Origin: Chloroflexota bacterium
Lineage (GTDB): Bacteria > Chloroflexota > Dehalococcoidia > Tepidiformales > Tepidiformaceae
Direction of reading: 5' to 3'
NCBI GenBank assembly: GCA_016234445.1
Contig: JACRBT010000004.1
Coordinates: forward strand, 558,001-622,000
DNA length: 64,000 nucleotides
The position numbers and the translations under genes are program-made. This document shows, one piece after another, positions 43,783-51,166 of this stretch. Under the pieces are notes generated by a model. It had not been told where the DNA came from. It saw only the letters and a list, made by a program, of their open reading frames with translations, and ran no database searches. Position 1 is the first letter of the stretch, and each line of letters begins with the position of its first letter.

Positions 43783-45297
43783 CTACGCCAGGAAGCTTTG
43801 GCCTTCGAAGTGGGGCATGGGGTCGACGCCGAAGCGGCTGAGAAGCGTGGGCGCGAAGTCGAGGCAGTCCACCTCGGCGCGGAGTACAGACGCCGCGGTC
43901 CCTGGCCGGAAAAAGCAGAAGCCGCGCCCGGTGTGCCGCCCGTTCCGGATCTCCGCGCTGTCGCTCGTGAGGATGCGACCCTCGGCGTCGCGGACCGAGT
44001 CCGCCGCGGGAAGTTCCGGGTTCGTCGGGAGGAGCGCGTCCGGGAGGTGGTGGGCGTTGCGCCCGGGGTACCGCTGCGGGGGCCGGGCGAGCGGTTCGAA
44101 TGCCAGCTCCGCCCCATCGACGGTGAACCCGCGGGCCAGCTCAGCGACCCGTGCGATCAACGCCTCGCCCTCCTCCGGGGTCACCAGGCCCCCCCGTTCG
44201 CGGCCCTGCAGCCGGAGCCGTATGGCCGTGGCGCCGTCGATCGGGACGATGAGGACGCGGTCATCCGGGCCGAACCCGCGCATGGCGAGCGCGTTGAAGC
44301 GGTTCGCCCGGACCTTCGCGGGAACATACCGCCAGATAGCTTCCTGGACGGAGAGCGGGAGGAGGTCGCGGACGCGGCGGATGAGGTCGGGCGGCGCCAC
44401 TTCCGGGACAGGGGGGAGGCCCTGCGCCAGGCGGGTGATCTGGTGGCCGAGGTCGGTGAAGTCGCGCTGGCCGCTCATCCCGTGGAGCGCCATCAGGAAG
44501 ATGTCGCAGTCTTCGCCGGCGGCTTCCACAATCCGCGGCCAGGCGGCGTCGAAGGGGCGGAGGATGGCGAGCATGGCGCCTTCGTTGTCGACCTTCGGGG
44601 TCAGTTGCTGGGGGAGCGCGAGGTAGTGCCCGGCCTTGTGGATTTCGGAGAAGTGGATTGCGAAGAGGTCCCAGTCGCGGCGGCTGGCATAGTCTTCGAG
44701 CAGGCGGCAGCGCATCGCCGTTCCCTCCCGCATCGCCCTGGCCATGCGGAGCTTCTGGGCGGGGGCGAGCGAGTGCATGGTGTCGAACGCGAGGGGGTGG
44801 CGACCGTACTGGCGCCGGATGGACTTGAGCAGCGGCGCCGGGTGAGATCGGGCGGTGAGTTCGTCGTGCGTGCCCCAGCCCATGACCGTCCGCACCCCGG
44901 GGTGCTCCACTACAGGCACGTAGGGCACGTCCACGAGGACGACGCGATGCCCACTTTCGGCCAGCGGCGCCCAGAACGGCTCGAACTGGAGGGCCGGGTG
45001 TTCGTTGCGGACGACCCGGTCTTCCCCGGCCATCCACTGTGCCCACCAGTAGCGGCCGTGGTAGCCGGGGCCGGCGCCGGCCGCGAACGTCGACCAGATG
45101 GAGCCGTGGAAGTCGGCGCCGTTCGAAGTCACGCCCAGCCGGGTCGTCCCCTCCGCGAAGGCGGCGAGGTTCGGCAGCTTCCCCGCGGCCATGAACTTGT
45201 CCAGCAGGCTGAAGTCGAGGGAGTCGAGGGCGACGAGGAGGACGCGGCGGGGTTCGGTCACGGGCGTATGGTGGGGCGAATCGGCGGCAGGGGCCAC
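43783..45297 (-). CDS. Alkaline-phosphatase-superfamily (type I phosphodiesterase-like) protein
   Basis: 504 residues. RRVLLVALDSLDFSLLDKF starts with the metal-binding Asp; GSIWSTFAAGAG holds the region where the nucleophilic Ser/Thr of these enzymes lies; FLMALHGMSGQRDF resembles the late metal-ligand loop; GLTP-like HTGRGFCFFRPG and DFAPTLLSRFGV close the fold. Likely hydrolyses phosphate esters or phosphodiesters on nucleotides, lipids or sugars; specificity unknown. GTG 45297 is the longest start; GTG 45261 (VTEPRRVLL) is a good alternative and avoids the upstream terminator stem. Confidence 0.8.
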   Translation of the reverse strand: MAPAADSPHHTPVTEPRRVLLVALDSLDFSLLDKFMAAGKLPNLAAFAEGTTRLGVTSNGADFHGSIWSTFAAGAGPGYHGRYWWAQWMAGEDRVVRNEHPALQFEPFWAPLAESGHRVVLVDVPYVPVVEHPGVRTVMGWGTHDELTARSHPAPLLKSIRRQYGRHPLAFDTMHSLAPAQKLRMARAMREGTAMRCRLLEDYASRRDWDLFAIHFSEIHKAGHYLALPQQLTPKVDNEGAMLAILRPFDAAWPRIVEAAGEDCDIFLMALHGMSGQRDFTDLGHQITRLAQGLPPVPEVAPPDLIRRVRDLLPLSVQEAIWRYVPAKVRANRFNALAMRGFGPDDRVLIVPIDGATAIRLRLQGRERGGLVTPEEGEALIARVAELARGFTVDGAELAFEPLARPPQRYPGRNAHHLPDALLPTNPELPAADSVRDAEGRILTSDSAEIRNGRHTGRGFCFFRPGTAASVLRAEVDCLDFAPTLLSRFGVDPMPHFEGQSFLA

Positions 45298-45311
45298 TCG
45301 GCGCCACGAAA

Positions 45312-45337
45312 AAGGCCGGGCGAAATTGCCCGGCCTT
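45312..45337 (-). terminator. Terminator after tRNA-Thr
   Basis: Minus strand AAGGCCGGGC, six bases, GCCCGGCCTT followed by TTTCG. A perfect 10-bp stem 11 bases past the tRNA 3' end with a T-run. Confidence 0.85.
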
Positions 45338-45348
45338 CGGCTTCTCGT

Positions 45349-45425
45349 TGGAGCCTCCTCACGGACTCGAACCGTGGACCTGCCGCTTACGAAGCGGCCG
45401 CTCTGGCCAGCTGAGCTAAGGAGGC
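45349..45425 (-). tRNA. tRNA-Thr (anticodon CGU)
   Basis: Minus-strand 5' GCCTCCT pairs perfectly with AGGAGGC. D-arm GCTC-AGCTGGCCA-GAGC, anticodon arm GCCGC-TTCGTAA-GCGGC with anticodon CGT, T-arm CACGG-TTCGAGT-CCGTG, discriminator U, and an encoded CCA (45351-45349). Reads ACG codons. All stems are complete, so functional. Confidence 0.97.
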
Positions 45426-45475
45426 GAGAGAACTAGGCTACCCAGACAGCTTCCTCTTGTCTATCAGTTCCGGGC

Positions 45476-46105
45476 TCAGGCGACCGGTTCGGCGAGGCCC
45501 TCGATGTGGGCGTGGTCGTTGAACCCGAGGAGCGTGAAGCGGCCGCTTTTCGAAAACTGGAGCCGCGTCAACGAGGTGTTGTCGACGGCGAACGACCAGG
45601 TCGCCTCGATCGGCAGGGCGAGGAACTCCGCGAGCATCGCCATGATCGCGTTGCCGTGGGAGACGACCATGACCGTCCCGCCGCGATGGGTGCTGACGGC
45701 GTCACGGACGGCCTCCGTGGTCCGGGCGCGGATGGCTTCGAAGCCCTCGCCGTTCGGCGCTGTCGCCCGGCAGAGGAAGAACTGGCGCATCAGGTCCGGG
45801 TGGGCCTCGCCGATCTCGCTGCCGGGGCGGGCTTCCCAATCGCCGTAGTACATCTCGCGGAGGCGCTGGTCGAGCTGCATCGGCGGCGCTTCGAGCGATT
45901 CGAGCGCGTGCTCCCCCGTTTTCACCGCGCGCGAGAGGTCGCTGCTGTAGACGCCGTCGAAATCCGTGCCGGCGAGCCTGCGCCCCAGTGCCCGTGCCTG
46001 GGCGACGCCAAGCGGCGTGAGGTCCGTCTCCGAATGCCCGCAGAAGCGGCCTTCGATGTTCCCGTAAGTCTGGCCGTGGCGGACGACGAAGACGCGTGTG
46101 GTCAT
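45476..46105 (-). CDS. Histidine phosphatase family (phosphoglycerate-mutase-like) protein
   Basis: 209 residues. The phospho-acceptor motif FVVRHGQTYGNIEGRF is at residues 6-21 and the second histidine is in VVSHGNAIMAML. The rest, GHSETDLTPLGVAQARALG and YYGDWEARPG, is typical of the cofactor-dependent PGM/CobC/phosphatase branch. Substrate uncertain: sugar phosphate or alpha-ribazole phosphate are common for this size. Start supported by TAGACT 7 bases upstream. Confidence 0.88.
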   Translation of the reverse strand: MTTRVFVVRHGQTYGNIEGRFCGHSETDLTPLGVAQARALGRRLAGTDFDGVYSSDLSRAVKTGEHALESLEAPPMQLDQRLREMYYGDWEARPGSEIGEAHPDLMRQFFLCRATAPNGEGFEAIRARTTEAVRDAVSTHRGGTVMVVSHGNAIMAMLAEFLALPIEATWSFAVDNTSLTRLQFSKSGRFTLLGFNDHAHIEGLAEPVA

Positions 46106-46112
46106 GGTTCCG

Positions 46113-46118
46113 AGTCTA
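46113..46118 (-). promoter_or_regulatory. -10-like hexamer TAGACT, 7 nt before histidine phosphatase start
   Basis: Minus-strand TAGACT, CGGAACC, then ATG 46105; no Shine-Dalgarno. Confidence 0.5.
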
Positions 46119-46178
46119 GCGGGCGCTCCGGCTACCGTCCCCGGCGTTTGCGGGGGCGGAGGTGGGCGGGAAACCGCG

Positions 46179-46198
46179 ACGTTTTACGAACGTTTTAC
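46179..46198. repeat. Direct repeat ACGTTTTAC, 11-bp period
   Basis: Two identical 9-mers at 46179-46187 and 46190-46198, so one helical turn apart, in a 210-base region between divergent genes. The AT-rich motif stands out. It could be tandem half-sites for a regulator of the secreted protein gene at 46316. Confidence 0.5.
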
Positions 46199-46315
46199 AT
46201 GGCATTGGCAACCCGAATGCGTTCCCGCGCGTTTTCCTAATGCACGTACAGCGGCCGCTTGCTACGGTAACGTTCACGCAGCCGGGACCGTTCCCGCGCC
46301 GCCCCGGGAGGGACA

Positions 46316-46735
46316 ATGAAGTCTGCCACCCACAAGATGTTCGCACTCACGGCCGGGATGCTCTTGCTCGCGGCCGTCCTTGGCAGCTCGCTGGGCATCG
46401 CCGCTGGACAGGGGCGCAGGGATGCTACCGGCGCGGCGGTCCCGCTGGTGGTCGGCCAGAACTACACCGGGCCGCTCGGCAACCAACCGGTGACACCAGA
46501 ATCATGGCTCTCCTGCCTCCCCGCCCAGTCGTGGTCGGCGCTCTATTCGTGGGACGCCGCCAACCAGCAGTGGAAGCACTACTTCAACACCGCCAGGGGC
46601 ATTCCCGCGTACGTGAACAAGGCCGAAGTCGGGGGGATCCTGACCCTCACTCCGCCCGCGGGTGTGGCTCTGATCATGGAAGTGAAGGTCGATAACCCCT
46701 TCTTCAAGGACTTCAGTTACGAAAGCTGCCCGTAG
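46316..46735 (+). CDS. Secreted protein of unknown function
   Basis: 139 residues with a clear signal peptide: basic MKSATHK, hydrophobic MFALTAGMLLLAAVLGSSLGIAAG, cleavage probably after about residue 31. The mature part holds two cysteines (SCLP, ESCP) that could form a disulfide, and aromatic patches (SWSALYSWDAANQQWKHYF) of a type seen in small secreted domains. I recognise no family. GGGAGGGACA precedes the ATG, with TACGGT about 50 bases up as a possible -10. A terminator follows, so it is probably monocistronic. Confidence 0.65.
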   Translation: MKSATHKMFALTAGMLLLAAVLGSSLGIAAGQGRRDATGAAVPLVVGQNYTGPLGNQPVTPESWLSCLPAQSWSALYSWDAANQQWKHYFNTARGIPAYVNKAEVGGILTLTPPAGVALIMEVKVDNPFFKDFSYESCP

Positions 46736-46764
46736 CCGCGCCCGGCAAGCGCCCGGCCCGGAGA

Positions 46765-46790
46765 AGCCCCTCCCTGTGAGGGGCTTTCGT
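46765..46790 (+). terminator. Terminator after the secreted protein gene
   Basis: AGCCCCTC, loop CCTGT, GAGGGGCT, then TTCGTTCG. An 8-bp stem with a short T-tract, 29 bases past the stop. Confidence 0.65.
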
Positions 46791-46837
46791 TCGTCCCCGG
46801 CCGTCGCCCGTAGAATAGGACCGAGGGACGAGGACTG

Positions 46838-46900
46838 AGTGCTCAGTGCTCAGAGCTGAGTGCTCAGTGCTCAGTGCTGAGTGCTGAGTGCTGAGTGCGA
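46838..46900. repeat. Nine-unit 7-bp tandem repeat (AGTGCTC/AGTGCTG)
   Basis: Units in order: AGTGCTC, AGTGCTC, AGAGCTG, AGTGCTC, AGTGCTC, then three AGTGCTG, then AGTGCGA. CTGAG...CTCAG segments also make it partly self-complementary. It lies between a likely -10 (TAGAAT, 46811-46816) and the JAMM gene start, so it would be part of the 5' leader of the JAMM-folP-folK transcript. Such heptamer arrays are prone to length change. Confidence 0.9.
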
Positions 46901-46927
46901 ACCCCTACCACCTTCCCGGAGGTCCCG

Positions 46928-47350
46928 TTGGCCGCAGTGATCAAGCTCCGCAAGGAACACCTGGAGGCGATGATCCAGCACGCGCTGGAGGATGCGCCGG
47001 TCGAATGCTGCGGGGTAGTCGCGCTCAACGGTGGCACTACCTCCGGCATCTTTCGCGCCCGGAACACCGAAGCGAGCCCCTATCGCTTCAACATCGACCC
47101 CCGTGACTACCTGAAGGTGGAGCGCACGATCGACGCCGAGGGGGGAAGCGTCGCCGGGTTCTACCACTCCCACACCGGCACGGACCCCATCCCCAGTCCC
47201 ACCGACGTCCGCGCGATGACCGGCGCCGGGTTCACGCCGCCCTTCATCCACTTCGTCATCGGCGTGAAGGACCGCGACCACCCCGTGGTCCGGGCCTGGC
47301 ACATCGAGGATGGCGACAAGACGGAGCAGAGCTACGACCTCGTCGACTGA
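46928..47350 (+). CDS. JAMM (Mov34/JAB) metallopeptidase
   Basis: 140 residues from a TTG start that has GGAGG 5 bases upstream. The zinc motif is complete: Glu26 (APVECCG), His80-Ser-His82, then seven residues, Ser90-x-x-Asp93 (HSHTGTDPIPSPTD). Stand-alone bacterial JAMM proteins cleave ubiquitin-like sulfur-carrier fusions (for example CysO-cysteine) or related isopeptides; no partner gene is in the window. It leads into folP and folK, perhaps one operon. The extra cysteine pair by Glu26 is common in this subfamily. Confidence 0.88.
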   Translation: MAAVIKLRKEHLEAMIQHALEDAPVECCGVVALNGGTTSGIFRARNTEASPYRFNIDPRDYLKVERTIDAEGGSVAGFYHSHTGTDPIPSPTDVRAMTGAGFTPPFIHFVIGVKDRDHPVVRAWHIEDGDKTEQSYDLVD

Positions 47351-47402
47351 ACCCCGCACCCCCTGGCCGCTGCGCCGAAGCTACCGGGCGCCCTACCTCC
47401 GG

Positions 47403-48224
47403 GTGGGCGGAGGCGACTTCACCTGGGGTTCGCGGACCTACCTCATGGCGATCATCAACGTCACCCCCGACTCCTTCAGCGGCGACGGCACGGGCGGCGA
47501 CGTCGAGGCCGCGGTAGCGCTGGCGAAACGCTTCGAGGCTGAGGGCGCGGACATCCTCGACATCGGGGGCGAATCCACCCGGCCGGGCGCAGCACCGCTT
47601 TCGCCCGCGGACGAGGAGGCCCGGGTGATCCCCGCGATCGAGGCCGTCCGCGCCGCCACGGCCCTCCCCCTTTCGATCGACACGCGGCACGCGGAGGTAG
47701 CCTGCGCGGCGCTGGCAGCAGGGGCGGCGATGGTCAACGACGTCACCGGGCTCCGGGGCGACCCCGCGATGGCCGAGGTCGTGGCAGGAGCGGCCGTACC
47801 CCTTGTGGCGATGCACAACCAGCGCGGCCGCCCCTTCAACGACGTCGCCGGTGACATCCGCGCCGGCTTCGAAGCGACCCTCGCCCTCGCCGATGCCGCC
47901 GGGATCGACCGCGGCAAGATCATCCTCGACCCCGGCTTCGGGTTCGGCTGGACGCCGGAACAGAACCTGGAGATGGTCCGCCGCCTGCCCGAACTCTGGG
48001 ACTTCGGCCTGCCGCTCCTCCTCGGGCCGTCGCGGAAGTCAACGATCGGCCTCATCCTCAAGGCGGAGGTCGACCAGCGGCTGGAGGGCACGGCCGCAGC
48101 AGTCGCGCTTTCTATCGCCGCCGGAGCCGACATCGTCCGCGTCCACGATGTCGCCGAGATGGCACGGGTGGCGCGTGTCGCCGATGCGATTGCGCGCGGC
48201 AATTGGCGGTCCGGGGCGCCATGA
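47403..48224 (+). CDS. folP: Dihydropteroate synthase
   Basis: 273 residues from GTG 47403. It condenses p-aminobenzoate with dihydropterin pyrophosphate. MAIINVTPDSFSGDG is the pterin-binding start, DILDIGGESTRPGA the second signature, and the closing GPSRKSTIG the third. An earlier in-frame ATG (47310) would overlap the JAMM gene and add residues with no family likeness; neither start has a good ribosome-binding site, so the exact start is uncertain. Its TGA overlaps folK (ATGA). Confidence 0.94.
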   Translation: MGGGDFTWGSRTYLMAIINVTPDSFSGDGTGGDVEAAVALAKRFEAEGADILDIGGESTRPGAAPLSPADEEARVIPAIEAVRAATALPLSIDTRHAEVACAALAAGAAMVNDVTGLRGDPAMAEVVAGAAVPLVAMHNQRGRPFNDVAGDIRAGFEATLALADAAGIDRGKIILDPGFGFGWTPEQNLEMVRRLPELWDFGLPLLLGPSRKSTIGLILKAEVDQRLEGTAAAVALSIAAGADIVRVHDVAEMARVARVADAIARGNWRSGAP

Positions 48225-48790
48225 CGCGCGTCGTCGTGGCCCTCGGTTCGAACCTGGGCGACCGCGCGGCGAACCTCCAGGCCGCCATCGAATTGATAAC
48301 GGCGGCAGGCGTCCTCGTCGATGGCGTGTCGTCAGTTTGGGAGACGGAACCCATACCCGCGGACCAGCCGGCCTACCTGAACGCCGTCGTCACCGGCAAA
48401 TGGGACGGCGACGCCCACCGTCTGCTGGCCGCCCTCAAGCAGGTCGAACAGGCGCTGGGACGGCGGCCGGAACGCCGCTGGGGACCGCGCCCCATCGACC
48501 TCGACATCCTCTTCTTCGGCGACGAGCAGCTGGACACGCCCGAACTGACCGTTCCGCACCCGCGGATCGCCGAGCGCGCGTTCGTCCTGGTGCCGCTGTC
48601 GGAAGTCGTGCCCGGGCCGCTGCCGGTGCTCGGCGCGCGTGCGGTGGAGCTGCTCGACCGAATTGGCCTCCAGGGTGCGAAACGAACGGGAGTGGCGTTG
48701 CGGCGGCCCCTCACCCCCGGCCCCGCGCCCGCGGAGCGGGAGAGGGGAGCCAAACGCATCGCCCGGGGTGGTGAGGTCTCCGGGCGGTAG
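48221..48790 (+). CDS. folK: 2-amino-4-hydroxy-6-hydroxymethyldihydropteridine pyrophosphokinase with repeat-derived tail
   Basis: 189 residues. It pyrophosphorylates the dihydropterin used by FolP. VALGSNLGDRAANLQAAI, SSVWETEPIPADQPAYLNAVV and RRWGPRPIDLDILFFGDE are the standard motifs, ending in PHPRIAERAFVLVPLSEV. The normal enzyme stops near residue 160; the last ~30 residues (from about RRPLTPGP) are encoded by a palindromic intergenic-type repeat (48707-48749) that has removed the native stop. The tail is basic and proline-rich, probably disordered. Confidence 0.92.
   Translation: MTRVVVALGSNLGDRAANLQAAIELITAAGVLVDGVSSVWETEPIPADQPAYLNAVVTGKWDGDAHRLLAALKQVEQALGRRPERRWGPRPIDLDILFFGDEQLDTPELTVPHPRIAERAFVLVPLSEVVPGPLPVLGARAVELLDRIGLQGAKRTGVALRRPLTPGPAPAERERGAKRIARGGEVSGR
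48707..48749. repeat. REP-like palindromic element inside folK 3' end
   Basis: CCCCTCACCCCCGGCCCC, then a GC-rich turn and GCGGGAGAGGGGAG. A related copy with the same opening (CCCTCACCCCCCGGCCCC) lies at 56776-56821, there between genes. The outer CCCCTC and GAGGGG arms pair. Confidence 0.7.
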
Positions 48791-48809
48791 GGTCGTGTCA
48801 GGCGTGGAG

Positions 48810-49109
48810 CTACACGCAGTCGTGGTCGTCGAACTTTTCGCCGCCGGTGAGGTGAATGGCAGAGGCCCAGGCCGAGAGCACGGCAGCCCCAAGGAAGCCC
48901 AGCGCCACCGGCTTGCCGATGAGGAGCGAGCCCCTCACCGCCCATCGCGCCATGCGCAGGGCCAGCAGCGCACCGCCCGCGAACGCCAGGCCGCGCCAGA
49001 GCATCGGCATCTCGGGGATGAGCCCTTCGCGCACGCCCGAATCGGGCTTCGGAGGCATCTCGTGGCCGTGCTCGTGGCCAGCCGTCCCGGGATGGGCCTC
49101 GGCGCTCAT
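48810..49109 (-). CDS. Small membrane protein with His-rich N-terminus
   Basis: 99 residues. The N-terminal third is soluble and histidine-rich (HPGTAGHEHGHE), the rest has two hydrophobic helices (LWRGLAFAGGALLALRM and VALGFLGAAVLSAWASAIHL) and a short acidic tail FDDHDCV with a Cys. The His-rich start could bind metal. I recognise no family. Its ATG overlaps the Trm112-like gene's TGA by one base, so the two are coupled. Convergent with folK. Confidence 0.6.
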   Translation of the reverse strand: MSAEAHPGTAGHEHGHEMPPKPDSGVREGLIPEMPMLWRGLAFAGGALLALRMARWAVRGSLLIGKPVALGFLGAAVLSAWASAIHLTGGEKFDDHDCV

Positions 49110-49291
49110 CAGTCGCGCATGTCGGGCGGGAGGAGGTTGGGGATGCCGTCCTCGATCGGGTACGTCTCGCGGCACCCGCTGCAGACGAGCTTCCCTTCCA
49201 CCACCTCGCCGTCTTCTTCGCGGTCGGCGGTGAGGGTCAGCTCGGCCCGGCACATGGGGCAGACGAGGATCTCCATCAGGTCGTGTCGCAT
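49109..49291 (-). CDS. Trm112-family zinc-ribbon protein
   Basis: 60 residues, normal for the family. MEILVCPMCRAELTLTADRE and VCSGCRETYPIEDGIPNLLP are diagnostic; the cysteine pairs bind zinc in the ribbon. Bacterial members resemble YcaR and the eukaryotic methyltransferase activator Trm112; partners here are unknown. TACGAT sits 6 bases before ATG 49291, a leaderless-type start. First of a two-gene unit with the membrane protein. Confidence 0.88.
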   Translation of the reverse strand: MRHDLMEILVCPMCRAELTLTADREEDGEVVEGKLVCSGCRETYPIEDGIPNLLPPDMRD

Positions 49292-49297
49292 GGCGCC

Positions 49298-49303
49298 ATC
49301 GTA
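49298..49303 (-). promoter_or_regulatory. -10-like hexamer TACGAT, 6 nt before Trm112 start
   Basis: Minus-strand TACGAT, GGCGCC, ATG 49291; no Shine-Dalgarno. Confidence 0.5.
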
Positions 49304-49414
49304 CATCCGCGGGCGGCTGCGCACATCCAACTTGAACCTTGCCGGGTGCTGCCCGAACGTGAGCGCCATGGACAACCCCCGGCCTTCCCCGCGACCGCCC
49401 CGGTTCGAAGCCCG

Positions 49415-49972
49415 ATGAACTGGCTCGACGTCGTCCTCGTCGTGGCGATCGGCGTCATGACCTACCGGGCATGGCGCAACGGTTTCATCCTCGAACTCGT
49501 CTCCCTGGGCACGCTCATTCTGGCCGTGCCGATCGCCGGCATCTTCTACGACGACATGTTCCCGAAGGTGCAGCCGATCGTCGACAACGACTTCCTCGCG
49601 AACCTGATCTCGTTTCTCTCGATCCTCATCGCCGTCGTGGTTGGCGGGCAGGTCGTCGCCCATCTCCTCCGCCAGAGCGTGGCGATGCTCAACCTGGGGC
49701 CGCTGGACCACCTCGCCGGGGCCGTCTTCGGCTTCGTGAAGGCTGCAGTCCTCTGCCAGGTGGTGCTCGTCGCCCTCGTCGTCTTCCCGAAGCCGAACCT
49801 GCTCAACGCAATCGACGACTCCAGCGTAGCCGGGACGCTGCTCGACTCCGCGCCGGTGGTGCTGGCGATCCTGCCCGGCACCTTCAACGACGGCATCGAC
49901 CTCTTCACGAGCGGCGTCGCCGCCCTGAACGGCGCCGTCGGCCCGGACGCGACCCCCACGCCGGCCCGCTGA
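49415..49972 (+). CDS. CvpA-family membrane protein
   Basis: 185 residues, four or so transmembrane helices. MNWLDVVLVVAIGVMTYRAWRNGFILEL is the CvpA opening (split here for length: WLDVV and the YRAWRNGF loop). LISFLSILIAVVVGGQVVAHLL and GAVFGFVKAAVLCQVVLVAL follow. The C-terminal ~45 residues are less conserved. CvpA proteins are linked to envelope homeostasis and colicin V production; exact role unknown. ATG 49415 begins the conserved domain. Confidence 0.82.
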   Translation: MNWLDVVLVVAIGVMTYRAWRNGFILELVSLGTLILAVPIAGIFYDDMFPKVQPIVDNDFLANLISFLSILIAVVVGGQVVAHLLRQSVAMLNLGPLDHLAGAVFGFVKAAVLCQVVLVALVVFPKPNLLNAIDDSSVAGTLLDSAPVVLAILPGTFNDGIDLFTSGVAALNGAVGPDATPTPAR

Positions 49973-50033
49973 CCCGCCGCTTCCCGCCGGCCGAGCAAAG
50001 CCCGACAATACCGGCCTGCGCAGGGAGGGAACC

Positions 50034-50993
50034 ATGGCCGACGTACGGCACCATTTCGTCCAGACAAACGGCATCCGGATGCACGTCGCCGAAGCAGGCG
50101 AAGGCTTCCCGGTGGTCATGGTCCACGGCTGGCCCGAACTCTGGTATTCGTGGCGGCACCAACTGAAGGCGCTTTCCGAGGCCGGCTTTCGCGCCATCGC
50201 CCCCGACATGCGCGGCTACGGCGACACCGACGCCCCGCCCGACCCGGCCCAATACCGGACGAGCGTCATCTGCGCTGACATCGCCGGGCTGCTGGACGCC
50301 CTAGAGATCGAGAAGGCCGTCATCGTCGGGCACGACTGGGGCGGCTACCACATCTGGCAGTTCGGCCTGCGCTACCCGGACCGCACGGAACGCCTGGTGG
50401 GCCTGAACACGCCCTACTCGCCGCCGACGCCCATCCCCTCGACACAGGCCCTGCACGCGGCCTTCGGCGAAGGCGACCGCGGCTACTACATGCTTTACAA
50501 CCAGAAGCCCGGCCAGCCCGAAGCCGAGTTCGAAGCCGACATCCGCGGGAACATCGCCAAGGTGATGCACCCCTACACGCGGGCGCAGGACCTCTGGACG
50601 ATGGCGACGCTCGGCGGCGATGGCAGCGGCATGTACACCCGCATCCCGACGCCCCCCGCGGACCAGATGCTCCTGACGGAGGCGGACCTCGACGTCTACG
50701 CGAAGGCCTTCGAGCGCTCCGGCTCCCGCGGCGCCTTCAACTGGTACCGGGCCATCGACCTGAACTGGGAAGACGCCCGCGCCCTGCCGGACCCCGTAAT
50801 CCGTGTCCCGGCGATGATGATCACGGCCGAAAACGACCTCATCCTCCGGCCGGAAGCCGCCGAGCCAATGCGGCAGTGGATCCCCAACCTCCGGATCGAG
50901 CACATCAAGAAGTGCGCTCATTGGACCCAGCAGGAACGGCCGGAGGAGGTCAACCGCCTCCTCATCGACTTCCTCGGGGACCTGCGGGGGTAG
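50034..50993 (+). CDS. Alpha/beta hydrolase, epoxide hydrolase-like
   Basis: 319 residues. The oxyanion motif HGWPELWYSW is at 31-40 and the nucleophile elbow VGHDWGGYH carries Asp101, so it is an Asp-type hydrolase (epoxide hydrolase or haloalkane/haloacid dehalogenase class) rather than a serine esterase. The cap region contains tyrosines (GYYMLYN) that could open an epoxide. The catalytic His is in KCAHWTQQERPEEVN. HGxP favours an epoxide hydrolase. ATG preceded by GGGAGGGAACC. Confidence 0.86.
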   Translation: MADVRHHFVQTNGIRMHVAEAGEGFPVVMVHGWPELWYSWRHQLKALSEAGFRAIAPDMRGYGDTDAPPDPAQYRTSVICADIAGLLDALEIEKAVIVGHDWGGYHIWQFGLRYPDRTERLVGLNTPYSPPTPIPSTQALHAAFGEGDRGYYMLYNQKPGQPEAEFEADIRGNIAKVMHPYTRAQDLWTMATLGGDGSGMYTRIPTPPADQMLLTEADLDVYAKAFERSGSRGAFNWYRAIDLNWEDARALPDPVIRVPAMMITAENDLILRPEAAEPMRQWIPNLRIEHIKKCAHWTQQERPEEVNRLLIDFLGDLRG

Positions 50994-51003
50994 GCTCGGC
51001 CCG

Positions 51004-51090
51004 CTACATCCGGCGCATGCGGCGGCGGAAGATGCGCCGGCGGGCGCCCAGTGGCCTGCGGGGGAAGAAGAAGAGCCTGCGAAGAAACAT
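51004..51090 (-). CDS. Possible arginine-rich micropeptide
   Basis: 28 residues downstream of arsR on the same strand: MFLRRLFFFPRRPLGARRR and on to RRRMRRM. About half the residues are arginine. It is unclear whether it is translated; the composition could be a nucleic-acid-binding or membrane-active peptide, or chance in a GC-rich spacer. A GTG about 11 codons upstream would extend it. No family recognised. Confidence 0.25.
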   Translation of the reverse strand: MFLRRLFFFPRRPLGARRRIFRRRMRRM

Positions 51091-51166
51091 CCCGGTCCTC
51101 GGAGGGAAACGCCCTCGGTTCACGATCGAGATGGCACCGGGAGCGGGAAAGGTGACGGGCGAAGGC

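Noticed and set aside
43024-45414. Long + strand open frame opposite the ABC ATPase and phosphodiesterase-like genes
   Set aside because: Crosses two genes, a terminator and into the tRNA gene; no domain signal.
46838-46900. CRISPR array
   Set aside because: Units are 7 bp, contiguous, without spacers; it is a tandem microsatellite.
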